From assembly GCF_029011175.1 (NCBI RefSeq), contig NZ_CP118946.1:496001-560000 (forward strand): a stretch of DNA of 64,000 bases, given 5' to 3'. The position numbers were made by a program, and so were the translations under genes. This stretch comes from Winkia neuii. Its GTDB lineage: Bacteria > Actinomycetota > Actinomycetes > Actinomycetales > Actinomycetaceae. The notes below the pieces were generated by a model that was not told where the DNA came from, searched no databases, and saw only the letters and a program-made list of their open reading frames with translations. This document shows positions 26,474 to 36,302 of this stretch, one piece after another (within the stretch, counting starts at the first letter, position 1; every line of letters starts with the position of its first letter).

Positions 26474-26491
26474 ATTAGGGGTTCCCCTGAT
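26474..26491. promoter_or_regulatory. palindrome between pspC gene and kinase gene
   Basis: The near-perfect palindrome ATTAGGGGTTCCCCTGAT lies in the 114-base divergent intergenic region. On the minus strand it abuts a -10-like TAGTAT (26469-26474) for the pspC gene. It is the best candidate site for the LuxR-type regulator encoded at 27771-28412. Confidence 0.5.
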
Positions 26492-26553
26492 TTGGCCCTG
26501 ATATTTCCGCTAATTTCTGTAAAAGCTGAAGAGGGCGTGCAATCATCTAAGCC

Positions 26554-27774
26554 ATGAGAGTGCCACTGCGAAGGATAAGTACCCCTGTAGCCCGCCAGAC
26601 CGGGGCTCCCAAACCCTGGGTGGCCGGGATTTGCTCAGGGTTGTCTTTGCACACTGCAATAGACGTGAGGTTGCTGCGAGTAATTATCGCGGCTGTCTCA
26701 CTAGCCGGGCTAGGGTTGCTGATCTACCTTTGGCTGTGGATCGCCGTGCCCTCGGAAAACCCGTACACTACCGGTGAATCACTGCGACGTAAAGAAAGTG
26801 GCGCGTTGGCGCGCACGCTGGCGGAAAAGCAAGTAGAACAGGCAGACGAAACAGCGCCTCGGCGTTTCTTGATTGGGGCCGGCATCCTAGTGCTGGTCGC
26901 GGCTGCTGCTCTGGCTCTGGGGCTCACGCACGTTCGCTCCTTACCGTCTTGGAGCTGGTCAGTGCTTTTGATAGGGACTGGAGCACTGCTTATCTGGACC
27001 CGCAAAGATTTAGGCGAATCGACCGCTAGAAGGACCTACTTGGCCATTGGCGCGGGAATCGTACTGGTCGCCATTGGGATGGTGCACCTAGTAGGAAGGG
27101 GCACATACACCAACCTCTTCGACTCCGCTCTGGTCTCCTGCGCCGTATTGGTGGGGGTGGGAGCCGTCCTCGCCCCCGTATGGGTGCGCCTAACTCGCGA
27201 GCTAGGGGCGAGCCGCGCCGAACAGATCCGCGAGGCAACGCGCGCTGACATTGCCGCCCATCTGCACGATTCCGTGCTGCAGACCCTGGCTCTAATTCGG
27301 GCGAGGGCGGAGGAACCGGCCTCGGTGCGAACACTTGCGCGCCGCCAAGAACGCGAGCTGCGCACGTGGCTATACGAGGGCGAGGGCTCCCAATATGATT
27401 CTCTGGTGGCCTTGGTGGGCGCAAAGATAGCGCAGGTAGAAGACCGCTACGGCGTGCCCATTGAATACGTGCACGTGGCGGATATGGCCCCGGGAGTGAT
27501 GACGCACAACGCCGGAGCAATAGTCCAGGAAGCGTGCCAAAACGCCGCCGTTCACGGAAAGCCACCCATCTCCGTGTACATGGAATGCTCTGGTTCCCAG
27601 GTAGAGGTTTGGGTCAAAGATCGCGGTGCCGGTTTCGATGTGGAAAAGATCCCGCAGGACCGGCACGGGGTTCGCGATTCTATACTGGGAAGAGCAAAGA
27701 GGCTCGGCGGGAAAGCCACCATCACTTCCGGTAGTGCCGGCACCGAAATCTACCTGTTCTTGGAGGACGAATGA
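26554..27774 (+). CDS. PspC-domain sensor histidine kinase (HisKA_3 type)
   Basis: The 406-residue membrane kinase has a PspC domain at residues about 18-70, further transmembrane helices (about 110-220), a HisKA_3 dimerisation/phospho-acceptor segment with His238 in 'AAHLHDSVLQTL', and a C-terminal HATPase with N-box 'IVQEACQNAAVHG' and G-box 'VKDRGAGFD'. It pairs with the overlapping response regulator (four-base ATGA overlap). The signal is presumably membrane stress. Transcription may start very near the ATG, as no Shine-Dalgarno is obvious. Confidence 0.93.
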   Translation: MRVPLRRISTPVARQTGAPKPWVAGICSGLSLHTAIDVRLLRVIIAAVSLAGLGLLIYLWLWIAVPSENPYTTGESLRRKESGALARTLAEKQVEQADETAPRRFLIGAGILVLVAAAALALGLTHVRSLPSWSWSVLLIGTGALLIWTRKDLGESTARRTYLAIGAGIVLVAIGMVHLVGRGTYTNLFDSALVSCAVLVGVGAVLAPVWVRLTRELGASRAEQIREATRADIAAHLHDSVLQTLALIRARAEEPASVRTLARRQERELRTWLYEGEGSQYDSLVALVGAKIAQVEDRYGVPIEYVHVADMAPGVMTHNAGAIVQEACQNAAVHGKPPISVYMECSGSQVEVWVKDRGAGFDVEKIPQDRHGVRDSILGRAKRLGGKATITSGSAGTEIYLFLEDE

Positions 27775-28412
27775 TCACCGTAGTAATCGTCGACGACCAT
27801 GCGCTCGTGCGGGCAGGGGTGCGGTCGGAACTGTCAGCCTTTCCCGAGCGCGTCGAGGTAGTAGGGGAGGCGGCTGATGTCGAGAGCGCCCTCGAGGTAG
27901 TGACGCTCACCAGCCCAGATGTGGTGTTGCTCGACGTGCATCTACCCGGAGGACGAGGCGGCGGCGGGGCCGAAGTGGCCTCCCAAATCTCGACGGTAAC
28001 CAAGTGCTTAGCGCTTTCCGTATCGGACGCCGCCACGGACGTGGTGAGCGTTATTCGTGCCGGCGCTCGCGGTTACGTAACCAAATCCATTGAAGCAGCA
28101 GAGCTAGTCGATGCCATAGAACGGGTGGCCGGTGGAGACGCGGCCTTCTCGCCGCGTTTGGCGGGATTCGTCCTCGACGCATTTGGCACCCAACAGGTGG
28201 CTGGCACCGACGAAGAACTGGACCGGCTTAGCGCCCGGGAGCTGGAAGTGATGCGGCTCATCGCTCGCGGTTATACCTACAAGGAAGTGGCGGCAAAGCT
28301 GTTCATTTCAATCAAGACTGTGGAAACGCACGTGTCGAAAGTGCTGCGCAAACTGCAGCTGTCGAACCGTAACGAGCTGACCAGGTGGGCTAGTGCAAGG
28401 AGTCTCATCTAG
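27771..28412 (+). CDS. NarL/LuxR-type response regulator
   Basis: The 213-residue two-component regulator has a receiver domain with acidic pocket 'VDDH' (residues 8-9), phospho-acceptor Asp55 in 'VVLLDVHLPGG', and a LuxR-type helix-turn-helix at about 145-205 ('LSARELEVMRLIARGYTYKEVA'). It is the cognate partner of the PspC-domain kinase and probably controls the divergent pspC operon. Confidence 0.94.
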   Translation: MITVVIVDDHALVRAGVRSELSAFPERVEVVGEAADVESALEVVTLTSPDVVLLDVHLPGGRGGGGAEVASQISTVTKCLALSVSDAATDVVSVIRAGARGYVTKSIEAAELVDAIERVAGGDAAFSPRLAGFVLDAFGTQQVAGTDEELDRLSARELEVMRLIARGYTYKEVAAKLFISIKTVETHVSKVLRKLQLSNRNELTRWASARSLI

Positions 28413-28452
28413 CTGAGTGCCATTTGTCGGTGGCGCCCGTTAGGGTTGAAGA

Positions 28453-30864
28453 GTGGAATCTTTGTTTGATGCTCTTCTTCCGGCAAGTTCGCTGAAACCG
28501 ACAGCGGCAGCCACTTTGCCGCAGGTAATGGTCGAATCTGATCAGGACTACATGGACTCGTTGGCGCAAATACAGGCGCCAGAGGCCGATCAGGTGGGCG
28601 AATATTCGCCCTCGATGCAGGCAGAGCAGATAACGCAGGGGCTGAATGGGCCCCAGGAACAGGCGGTTACTTACCAGGGTGGGCCGCTGCTGGTTATGGC
28701 AGGGGCAGGATCGGGTAAGACCCGGGTGCTCACTAGGCGAATCGCCTACTTGCTGGCTACTGGGCGGGCACGTGCCGGGCAGATCTTGGCCATTACCTTC
28801 ACTAATAAGGCGGCTGCCGAGATGCGCGAACGCGTCCAGGATCTGGTGGGACCCGCCGCAAAGCGCATGTGGGTGTCCACGTTCCACTCTGCCTGCGTGC
28901 GCATTTTGCGCCGCGAACACGACCTGGTTGGGCTCAAATCTACTTTCTCGATCTACGATTCGGCTGATCAGCAACGGTTGCTGACGCTGATTGCCAAAGA
29001 GAAGGCGGTAGATCTAAAGAAGTTTTCTGCGCGCACCTTGTCGGCACGCATCTCGGATCTGAAGAACGAATTAATAACGCCGAGCCAGTACCAGGAGCGC
29101 GCTGGTAAAGATCCGCTTTCGCGCATAGTGGCGCAGATTTATCCGCTCTACCAAAAGCGTATGCAAGAGGCGAACGCCGTAGATTTTGACGACCTGATCA
29201 TGCTTACGGTGCAGCTATTGGGCGATAACGAGGGCGTAGCCAGCCACTACCGGCGCGTGTTCCGGCACATTCTGGTAGACGAATACCAGGACACCAACCA
29301 CGCCCAGTACGTGCTGGTGAAATTGCTAGTTGGCCCCGATGGGGCAACTCCGCCGCCCGCAGAACTTACCGTTGTGGGCGATTCAGACCAGTCTATTTAC
29401 GCTTTCCGTGGGGCCACGATCCGCAATATCGAAGAGTTTGAGAAGGATTATCCGAAGGCGCGCACTATTTTGCTGGAACAGAATTACCGTTCCACCCAAA
29501 ACATTTTGAGTGCGGCCAATGCGGTTATTGCCCAGAATTCGGGGCGGCGTCCAAAGAAGCTGTGGACTGATTTGGGTTCTGGCGACAAGATCGTGGTCGA
29601 TGCTGCTGAATCTGATCGTGGGGAAGCGATCTTTGTTGTCGACCAGATCAATAAGCTGGCTGATGAAGGCTATGACTGGGGCGACATAGCGGTCTTCTAC
29701 CGCACTAACGCGCAATCTCGAATCATTGAAGATGTGCTGATGCGCGATGCTATTCCTTACCGCGTTGTGGGGGGAACAAAGTTCTATGAGCGGGCCGAAA
29801 TTAAAGATGCGATCGCCTACCTTCGGGCCGTTTCGAATCCGGATGACACGGTGTCCATCCGGCGCGTGCTCAATGTGCCCAGGCGGGGTATCGGAGCTAA
29901 AGCTGAGGGCGCTATTGCGGCTCACGCCAGCGCGAACGGGATTAGTTTTGGGGCAGCGCTAGAGGAATTGGATCAGGTAGAGGGCATTTCGACGCGGGCA
30001 GCTAATTCCGCGCGCAAGTTTGCCGAATTGCTCGCGGCAGGGCGGTCACGACTCGAAGACGGCGAGGGCGTAGCTGAGGTCCTGGACTACCTGCTGGACG
30101 AATCGGGGTACGTGCAGGTTCTTAGCGAGTCTTCGGATCCTCGGGACGAGGGCAGAATCGAAAACTTGGCAGAATTGCACACGGTTGCTTCTGAATTTGA
30201 TTTGTCTGAGCCCGACGGCACCTTGGCGGATTTCTTGGAGCGCGTCTCGTTGGTAGCGGATTCCGACCAGGTGCCCAGCGAACGCGGGCAGGTCACGCTG
30301 ATGACCGTCCACACGGCGAAAGGGCTAGAATTCCCGGTCGTATTTGTGACCGGCATGGAAGATGGCACGTTCCCACACCAGCGGTCTATGGGCGATCCGG
30401 CCGAACTGGCAGAGGAACGGCGGCTCGCTTACGTGGCTATTACCAGGGCTCGCAAACGGCTTTATCTGACGCGGGCTGGCTCGCGCAATCAGTGGGGCGC
30501 GCCCGTGGAACTGCCAGCTTCGCGATTCTTAGACGACATTCCTGCCGAGCTGGTAGACGTGCGCCGCGAATTTACGCCTACCCAGTCCATTGCGCGCTCG
30601 GGGGATGCCTTCGGTTCGGGGGGCTGGAACCCATCCCACCGCGCCGGCACAGTTCGCACCAACCGCATGGTGCCTAAGGCTGCTAAGCCGGCGGGCAAGG
30701 AAATCCACTTGGAGGTGGGGGATCGAGTCAACCACGACGCCTATGGGTTGGGGCGCGTCCTCGCCCTCGAAGGGAACTGGCCCAACACCACCGCCAAGGT
30801 AGATTTCGGGGACGGCACGGTGAAGCGTCTCGTACTTCGATTCGCTCCGCTAGAAAAGCTTTAG
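28453..30864 (+). CDS. pcrA: ATP-dependent DNA helicase PcrA/UvrD
   Basis: The 803-residue superfamily 1A helicase acts in repair and replication restart. It has Walker A 'AGAGSGKT' at 83-90, motif II 'DEYQDT' at 276-281, 'GDSDQSIYAFRGA', 'TVHTAKGLEFP' and 'YVAITRAR', and a C-terminal Tudor-like tail ('GDRVNHDAYGLGRV') that contacts RNA polymerase in PcrA. The GTG at 28453 was chosen because -10-like TAGGGT (28441-28446) lies six bases upstream, predicting a leaderless mRNA. An N-terminal extension of about 60 residues precedes the helicase core. Confidence 0.95.
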   Translation: MESLFDALLPASSLKPTAAATLPQVMVESDQDYMDSLAQIQAPEADQVGEYSPSMQAEQITQGLNGPQEQAVTYQGGPLLVMAGAGSGKTRVLTRRIAYLLATGRARAGQILAITFTNKAAAEMRERVQDLVGPAAKRMWVSTFHSACVRILRREHDLVGLKSTFSIYDSADQQRLLTLIAKEKAVDLKKFSARTLSARISDLKNELITPSQYQERAGKDPLSRIVAQIYPLYQKRMQEANAVDFDDLIMLTVQLLGDNEGVASHYRRVFRHILVDEYQDTNHAQYVLVKLLVGPDGATPPPAELTVVGDSDQSIYAFRGATIRNIEEFEKDYPKARTILLEQNYRSTQNILSAANAVIAQNSGRRPKKLWTDLGSGDKIVVDAAESDRGEAIFVVDQINKLADEGYDWGDIAVFYRTNAQSRIIEDVLMRDAIPYRVVGGTKFYERAEIKDAIAYLRAVSNPDDTVSIRRVLNVPRRGIGAKAEGAIAAHASANGISFGAALEELDQVEGISTRAANSARKFAELLAAGRSRLEDGEGVAEVLDYLLDESGYVQVLSESSDPRDEGRIENLAELHTVASEFDLSEPDGTLADFLERVSLVADSDQVPSERGQVTLMTVHTAKGLEFPVVFVTGMEDGTFPHQRSMGDPAELAEERRLAYVAITRARKRLYLTRAGSRNQWGAPVELPASRFLDDIPAELVDVRREFTPTQSIARSGDAFGSGGWNPSHRAGTVRTNRMVPKAAKPAGKEIHLEVGDRVNHDAYGLGRVLALEGNWPNTTAKVDFGDGTVKRLVLRFAPLEKL

Positions 30865-30887
30865 CTAGCGCTTTTACGCAAAAGCCA

Positions 30888-30917
30888 AGGTCCGGGCCCA
30901 TAGTTGGCTGCGGACCT
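30888..30917 (+). terminator. pcrA terminator
   Basis: The inverted repeat AGGTCCG (30888-30894) and CGGACCT (30911-30917) is followed by a T-rich stretch. It sits 24 bases after the pcrA stop. Confidence 0.6.
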
Positions 30918-31027
30918 ACTTTTGTCTGTTTGGGTGGGCCCCGTTTTGCGGTGCGAGCAGCGGAATCAGGCGATAGGCTTGGTACAATTTCTCGAGGTCG
31001 AGAATTGACTACCGGAAGGACGAAGGC

Positions 31028-32194
31028 GTGGACCTTTATGAGTACCAAGCCCGCGAACTTTTCGCGGCACACGAAGTCCCCGTACTACCTGGAAAGATTG
31101 CTACTACGCCGCAGGAAGCAGCTGCTGCCGCCAAGGAATTGGCAGCAGATCTGGTTGTCGTAAAGGCGCAAGTAAAAACCGGCGGGCGCGGTAAGGCTGG
31201 CGGCGTGAAGCTGGCTCGCACCCCGCAGGAAGCTGCAGAGGCTGCCGAGGCGATCCTGGGGCTAGATATCAAAGGCCATAAAGTCCACAAGGTCATGGTG
31301 GCCGCTGGGGCCGACATTGACGCCGAGTTCTACTTTTCGATCCTGCTGGACCGTTCCAATAGGCGCCACCTGGCAATGTGCTCGCGCGAGGGCGGGATGG
31401 AAATTGAGCAGCTGGCGAAGGAACGCCCGGAGGCGCTGGCAAAGATGCCACTTGACGCCAAGGGAATCGACCAACAGGTAGCGGCGCAGATCCTTACCGA
31501 AGCGGGGTTCTCGGACGAAGAGGCAGCGCCAATTATCCCCGTCTTGGTGAAGCTATGGGAGGTTTACCAAAAAGAGGACGCGCAGCTGGTCGAGGTGAAC
31601 CCGCTGGTGCGCGCCACCGACGGGCAGATCATTGCGCTCGATGGCAAAGTTACGCTAGACAACAATGCGCGCTTCCGTCACAAGGAACATGCCCAATTTG
31701 TTGATGCCCAGGCTCAGGACCCGCTCGAAGCTAAGGCAAAAGAGACGGGCCTCAACTACGTGCACCTTGAGGGGCAGGTAGGCATTATTGGCAACGGCGC
31801 CGGGTTGGTCATGTCCACGCTGGACGTAGTTGCATACGCCGGCGAGGAATACGGGGTAAAGCCCGCAAACTTCCTGGATATTGGCGGCGGTGCTTCCGCC
31901 GAAGTCATGGCCAATGGGCTAGAGATCATCTTAGGGGACCCGCAGGTTGCTAGCGTCTTCGTGAACGTGTTCGGGGGAATTACCGCCTGCGATCAGGTGG
32001 CAAAGGGCATTGTCGAAGCCCTGCGTCTGCTTGGCGATGCGGCCTCCAAACCCCTGGTCGTGCGCTTGGATGGCAACAACGTCGAAGAGGGCCGGGCCAT
32101 CTTGGAAGAAGCTAACCACCCGCTCGTAACCATGGTTGAAACGATGGATGGCGGAGCCGCTACGGCCGCTGAACTAGCATCGGGAAGGAAATAA
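31028..32194 (+). CDS. sucC: succinyl-CoA synthetase (ADP-forming) subunit beta
   Basis: The 388-residue ATP-grasp subunit of the TCA-cycle enzyme gives succinate plus ATP from succinyl-CoA. It has N-terminal '[11 protein letters not shown]', ATP-grasp '[19 protein letters not shown]', 'VEVNPLV' and C-terminal '[11 protein letters not shown]' and '[12 protein letters not shown]'. GTG start behind GGAAGGA. A TACAAT -10 (30983-30988) lies in the upstream gap; no good -35 was seen. sucD follows two bases after the stop. Confidence 0.96.
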   Translation: MDLYEYQARELFAAHEVPVLPGKIATTPQEAAAAAKELAADLVVVKAQVKTGGRGKAGGVKLARTPQEAAEAAEAILGLDIKGHKVHKVMVAAGADIDAEFYFSILLDRSNRRHLAMCSREGGMEIEQLAKERPEALAKMPLDAKGIDQQVAAQILTEAGFSDEEAAPIIPVLVKLWEVYQKEDAQLVEVNPLVRATDGQIIALDGKVTLDNNARFRHKEHAQFVDAQAQDPLEAKAKETGLNYVHLEGQVGIIGNGAGLVMSTLDVVAYAGEEYGVKPANFLDIGGGASAEVMANGLEIILGDPQVASVFVNVFGGITACDQVAKGIVEALRLLGDAASKPLVVRLDGNNVEEGRAILEEANHPLVTMVETMDGGAATAAELASGRK

Positions 32195-32196
32195 AA

Positions 32197-33105
32197 ATGG
32201 CAGTATTTTTGGATGAGACCTCCCGGGTGATCGTGCAGGGCATTACTGGGTCCGAGGGGCGCAAACACACCGCCCGCATGTTGGCTGCGGGTACCCAGAT
32301 CGTAGGCGGCACTAACCCGAAGAAAGCAGGCACCAACCTGTCCTTCGACACTCCTGAGGGCGAGGTCGAAGTTCCAGTCTTCGGAACTGTTGCGCAGGCG
32401 AAGGAACGCACCGGGGCAAACGTGTCAGTAATCTTCGTGCCGCCGGCATTCGCCAAGGGGGCCGTGCTCGAGGCCGTAGATGCGGCCATGGAACTGATCG
32501 TCGTCATTACCGAGGGAATCCCGGTCCAGGACTCGACCGAGTTCGTGAACTACGCCCTCGAAAAGGGCAGCCGCATCATTGGCCCGAACTGCCCGGGCAT
32601 TATCAGCCCCGCCAAGTCTAATGCGGGCATTACCCCTGCTGACATTACTGGTCCTGGAAGGCTAGGGCTGGTGTCCAAATCTGGCACTTTGACCTACCAG
32701 CTGATGTACGAATTGCGCGATTTGGGCTTTACCACCTGCATCGGTATTGGTGGCGACCCGGTAGTGGGAACCACTCATATTGATGCCCTGGCTGCCTTCG
32801 AAGCAGATCCCGACACCGAACTGATTGTTATGATCGGCGAGATTGGTGGCGATGCTGAAGAACGCGCCGCTGAGTACATCAAGGAACACGTTTCCAAACC
32901 GGTAGTCGGTTATGTTGCCGGCTTTACTGCTCCCGAAGGCAAGACCATGGGGCACGCGGGCGCTATCGTGTCGGGATCTTCCGGCACTGCCCAAGCAAAG
33001 AAGAGCGCGCTCGAGGCCGCTGGCGTCAAGGTAGGGAAGACCCCGTCCGAGACTGCCCGGCTAGCCAGGCAGATCCTCACCGGTTCTGCCGAGGTGCAGG
33101 CATAA
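32197..33105 (+). CDS. sucD: succinyl-CoA synthetase subunit alpha
   Basis: The 302-residue CoA-binding subunit carries the phospho-histidine His253 in '[11 protein letters not shown]'. Other signatures are '[15 protein letters not shown]', '[10 protein letters not shown]' and '[16 protein letters not shown]'. ATG behind GGAAGG, two bases after sucC, in one operon. A terminator-like hairpin follows. Confidence 0.96.
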   Translation: MAVFLDETSRVIVQGITGSEGRKHTARMLAAGTQIVGGTNPKKAGTNLSFDTPEGEVEVPVFGTVAQAKERTGANVSVIFVPPAFAKGAVLEAVDAAMELIVVITEGIPVQDSTEFVNYALEKGSRIIGPNCPGIISPAKSNAGITPADITGPGRLGLVSKSGTLTYQLMYELRDLGFTTCIGIGGDPVVGTTHIDALAAFEADPDTELIVMIGEIGGDAEERAAEYIKEHVSKPVVGYVAGFTAPEGKTMGHAGAIVSGSSGTAQAKKSALEAAGVKVGKTPSETARLARQILTGSAEVQA

Positions 33106-33120
33106 CCTAGTAGCTTCTCC

Positions 33121-33148
33121 TTCCCACGGGCCAGTTGGTCCGTGGGAA
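33121..33148 (+). terminator. sucCD terminator
   Basis: A 9-bp stem, TTCCCACGG (33121-33129) with CCGTGGGAA (33140-33148), is followed by a short T-rich run. Confidence 0.7.
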
Positions 33149-33218
33149 GCTTTCTGCCGGAGGACTTTTGCCTCGCCTTCGGCGCGGGAGGCGGCACAGG
33201 TGGGCCAAAGGCGGCAAC

Positions 33219-34676
33219 ATGGAAGCGATGACTAAGAAAGCACGCTCCGAGATTGTTATTCGCCTCCCAGAGGGATGGTCCAAAGCCGCCTTTGTGGGGG
33301 TCGAGTACGCCTTCTTGGGGTGGCTTGCCCTGGTGGCTATCGCGTTGGTGAACTACGTCAGCCAGTCCAGTTCGCCCTACCTAGAGGGAATGAAGTGGAC
33401 GCAGGCGGTATGGGCGGCCTCCGATTTTTGGCGACTGGCCCATGGCGGATCTTTCGCATTTGGCGGGGGAAGCATCTCGCTGATCCCTCTTGCACTCCCA
33501 GTCGCGATGATTGCCTTGTTGGCGTTCGCGGCCCGACGCGAGATAGCGGGCATGGCCCGCGCTTTCTTGGCGCTAGGATACGTCCCCACCGTGCTGGTTC
33601 TTTCGTTACTGACAGGGGGCAGCTCCACCCTGAGGATCTTCGGGGGTGCACTCCTGATTGCACTACTTGCCTCCGCTATAGCGCTGCTGCCGCTGCTGCG
33701 CCCACCGGCACAGGTGCGAGCCGGGATCCTGTTCGCCTTTAAGACATTGGCCATTGTGGCCGGCCTTTCTGTACTGCTCTTGGCAGTAGCACTGGGGATT
33801 CACGCCGGTGGGGTCAAGGGAATATATGCGCTCCTGTCCGGGGGAGTGGTTGGGACCATTACCATCACTCTGCTGTGGCTAAGTTACGTGCCGACTTTGG
33901 CATGCTGGGCGCTGTCTTGGTGCCTGGGGGCTGGTTTTCAGGCTGGTCAAGGAGCTACCTCCTCGCCCTTCTCGGTAGCGCACCTGCCCATTCCTGCCTT
34001 GCCTCCCTACGGGGCGCTACCGACCAAGGCGCCTGGAGTGGCGATCGTGTTGCTTAGTGCGCTCTTCTTCGCTCTGCTCGGATTCTTACTAGCTCGGACC
34101 GAGAAGTTCGATTCTAGTAAGCATCAGGTGGACTATCTGCTAACCGGTGGCGGCATCTTTGCGCTGGTGATGTTCGTGTGGGCAGCGTTTGCACGAGGTA
34201 GCTTGGGGGTCGGCCGCATGGAACAGGTAGGTCTAAACCTTGGTAGCTGGACCCTGTGGTTCCTACTGGCAGCCTTGATGCCGCTACTGCTGGGCGCATT
34301 CTTTGCCGACCCAACTCGACGTTCGCAGGTGAGCGGATTGGTAAGCAAGAAGCAGCCTGTAGCTGATAAGCAGACGCCCACCTTGACAGTGGTGGAAGAT
34401 CAGGCCCAAGAAAATGGCGAGGGCGAAGACCAGGCCCAGCCCGCTCGCAGTGAAGGAGCCGCTGGTAGGGAGCAGGGCGAAGAACAAGACCATCCCGACC
34501 CGGCCGGGGAGCCGGGTGAGGCCGAACAGAGCCCGAAGGGCCACCGGCAGGAAGATGGCGACGAGGCGCGAGCTGGCAGTACTGCCGCGCCTACCCCGAA
34601 ACGCCTGCGCCTGATTGCCCAGGGCCAGGGCGACCCTGATGCGCCTACAACAGCTATCCCGAAGGACAACAAATGA
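33219..34676 (+). CDS. DUF6350-type multi-pass membrane protein
   Basis: The roughly 485-residue protein has about ten hydrophobic segments in its first 370 residues and then a hydrophilic, Glu/Gln/Pro-rich low-complexity tail of about 110 residues. I assign it to the actinobacterial DUF6350 group mainly by position (between sucCD and purN-purH) and topology; function unknown. ATG 33219 was chosen over an upstream start because AAGGCGG precedes it and upstream codons run into the terminator; ATG 33228 is an alternative. Its stop overlaps purN (ATGA). Confidence 0.8.
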   Translation: MEAMTKKARSEIVIRLPEGWSKAAFVGVEYAFLGWLALVAIALVNYVSQSSSPYLEGMKWTQAVWAASDFWRLAHGGSFAFGGGSISLIPLALPVAMIALLAFAARREIAGMARAFLALGYVPTVLVLSLLTGGSSTLRIFGGALLIALLASAIALLPLLRPPAQVRAGILFAFKTLAIVAGLSVLLLAVALGIHAGGVKGIYALLSGGVVGTITITLLWLSYVPTLACWALSWCLGAGFQAGQGATSSPFSVAHLPIPALPPYGALPTKAPGVAIVLLSALFFALLGFLLARTEKFDSSKHQVDYLLTGGGIFALVMFVWAAFARGSLGVGRMEQVGLNLGSWTLWFLLAALMPLLLGAFFADPTRRSQVSGLVSKKQPVADKQTPTLTVVEDQAQENGEGEDQAQPARSEGAAGREQGEEQDHPDPAGEPGEAEQSPKGHRQEDGDEARAGSTAAPTPKRLRLIAQGQGDPDAPTTAIPKDNK

Positions 34677-35218
34677 CGCGAATTGTAGTGCTGATCTCGG
34701 GCACCGGTTCCAATCTGAAAGCGCTCGTGCAAGCTTATGGCGAGCAGATAGTGGGCGTGGTGGCGGATAGGGACGCTCCCGGGCTGCGGTGGGCCAAAGG
34801 GATTGCCACCGCCCAGGTGAATCCTGCCGACTATTCTTCCCGGGAAGAATGGGACAGAGCACTGACGGATGCGGTTGCGCAATTCGAGCCAGATCTGATC
34901 GTGTGCGCGGGCTTCATGCGACTGGTGGGGCAAACTTTCTTAGCCGCATTTGCCGGGAAAGTTATCAATACTCACCCCGCCTTGCTGCCGTCCTTCCCCG
35001 GCATGCACGGAGTGCGCGACGCTCTGGACTACGGGGTAAAAATCACCGGCGCTACGATTTTCTACGTAGACGCCGGTGTAGATACGGGCCGGATCATCGC
35101 CCAGGTTGCGGTTCCTGTACGCGATGATGACAGCGAGGAAACACTTACTGCCCGCCTGAAGGAGGCCGAGACGGCTCAGCTGGTGCGGGTAGTTGGCGAA
35201 CTCAGTAGCCGCGTTTAG
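34673..35218 (+). CDS. purN: phosphoribosylglycinamide formyltransferase
   Basis: The 181-residue purine-pathway enzyme transfers formyl from 10-formyl-THF to GAR. 'ISGTGSNLKAL' binds phosphate, and catalytic Asn99, His101 and Asp137 are seen in 'INTHPALLPSFPG' and 'DAGVDTGRI'. It overlaps the upstream membrane gene by four bases. Its 3' end overlaps the convergent broken dehydrogenase gene by 17 bases. purH lies about 1 kb further on. Confidence 0.95.
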   Translation: MTRIVVLISGTGSNLKALVQAYGEQIVGVVADRDAPGLRWAKGIATAQVNPADYSSREEWDRALTDAVAQFEPDLIVCAGFMRLVGQTFLAAFAGKVINTHPALLPSFPGMHGVRDALDYGVKITGATIFYVDAGVDTGRIIAQVAVPVRDDDSEETLTARLKEAETAQLVRVVGELSSRV

Positions 35219-36190
35219 GATCCACCCGCAAGCTGGGTAGTAGGCCGTTGCCAAGCTCTTTAGCGCTGGTACACATCGCCTCGTAGACATCCTTCTGGGT
35301 GACTGGGCCGGAGATGTGCGGGGTGACGAAGACTCGTGGATCTGTCCACCGCCAGTCGGAGTGGGGGAGCGGTTCTACCTCGTGCACATCCAAAACCGCC
35401 TTCTTTAGGTTGCCGCCCTCGAGCCCTGCGCGGATTGCCTGCGCGTCGACTGTGGGGCCGCGACCGACGTTCATAAATACTGCTCCCTGCAGCTGGGAGA
35501 CGATCTGAGTTGAGACCATGCGATCGGTGGCAGGTGTAAGGGGAAGGGCCGAAACTACTAGGTCGGCTTGCGCCAAGCTGGCGGAAGCGTCGGCCATGCT
35601 GTGGCAGGCAGCAAATTCCGAGACAGCCCGCCCGGAGGTATTAATCCCTCGCACGAGATCCCATAATCAGACAGGATGCGAGCGACGCCGCGCCCAACCT
35701 GTCCGGTGCCGATTACTACCACGCGTGCCTTTCTGGGATCTACGTAGTTATCGAAGAAATCAGTGTCCCAAGTGCCGGTAGGTTCGTTGGCGCGGAACAG
35801 ATCGCCGCCACGGGTAAGCCACAGGTGGTAGGCTAGGACGAATTCGCCGATCCGGCGGGGCATGTCCCCAATGGTGTGGGTTAGCAAGAAGTCGCCCTCG
35901 AGACGGGCTAGCACCGGCGCAGACTTATCTACCCCGTCTGACTGGGAGTGGAACCACTTTACTGCCACCTCTCCGGTGGGAAGCCAGGTAGGCAGATCGA
36001 AACCTACCCAGGTGTCCGCCCACTGGAAATCTTCCGGAGTTAGTTCAGCATTCGGGACGAAGCGAACCTCGGCCTGGGCGAAATGGTCACGTAGCGGCTG
36101 CGCTAGTGGCTCGCTAAGTGGGGTGGTCAGAAGGATCCGCTCGGGTAAAAACTTGCCAATAGGTGAAGAAGCGGTGCTGGCAAGACTCAT
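35202..36190 (-). pseudogene. D-isomer-specific 2-hydroxyacid dehydrogenase, frameshifted
   Basis: Two reading frames together make a normal-length (about 329-residue) NAD-dependent 2-hydroxyacid dehydrogenase. The first (36190 to about 35655) has the N-terminal domain and Rossmann motif 'VVVIGTGQVGRGVA'. The second has 'NVGRGPTVDAQAI', the catalytic Glu in 'DVHEVEPLP' and His in 'VTPHISGP'. A single missing base near 35655-35658 joins them as '..YGIS' to 'VRGINTSGR..'. It could be a young pseudogene or a sequencing error. The substrate cannot be predicted (lactate, glyoxylate or phosphoglycerate type). Confidence 0.88.
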
Positions 36191-36302
36191 TTTTCCTCCT
36201 TATAGGGCATGCTCGGTGTATCCGATTATGGCCCACTACATTCGTTATAGCTAAACTGTAGATGCTCATAAATAAATCGCGGCGATCCGGAAAGGAATCA
36301 GC

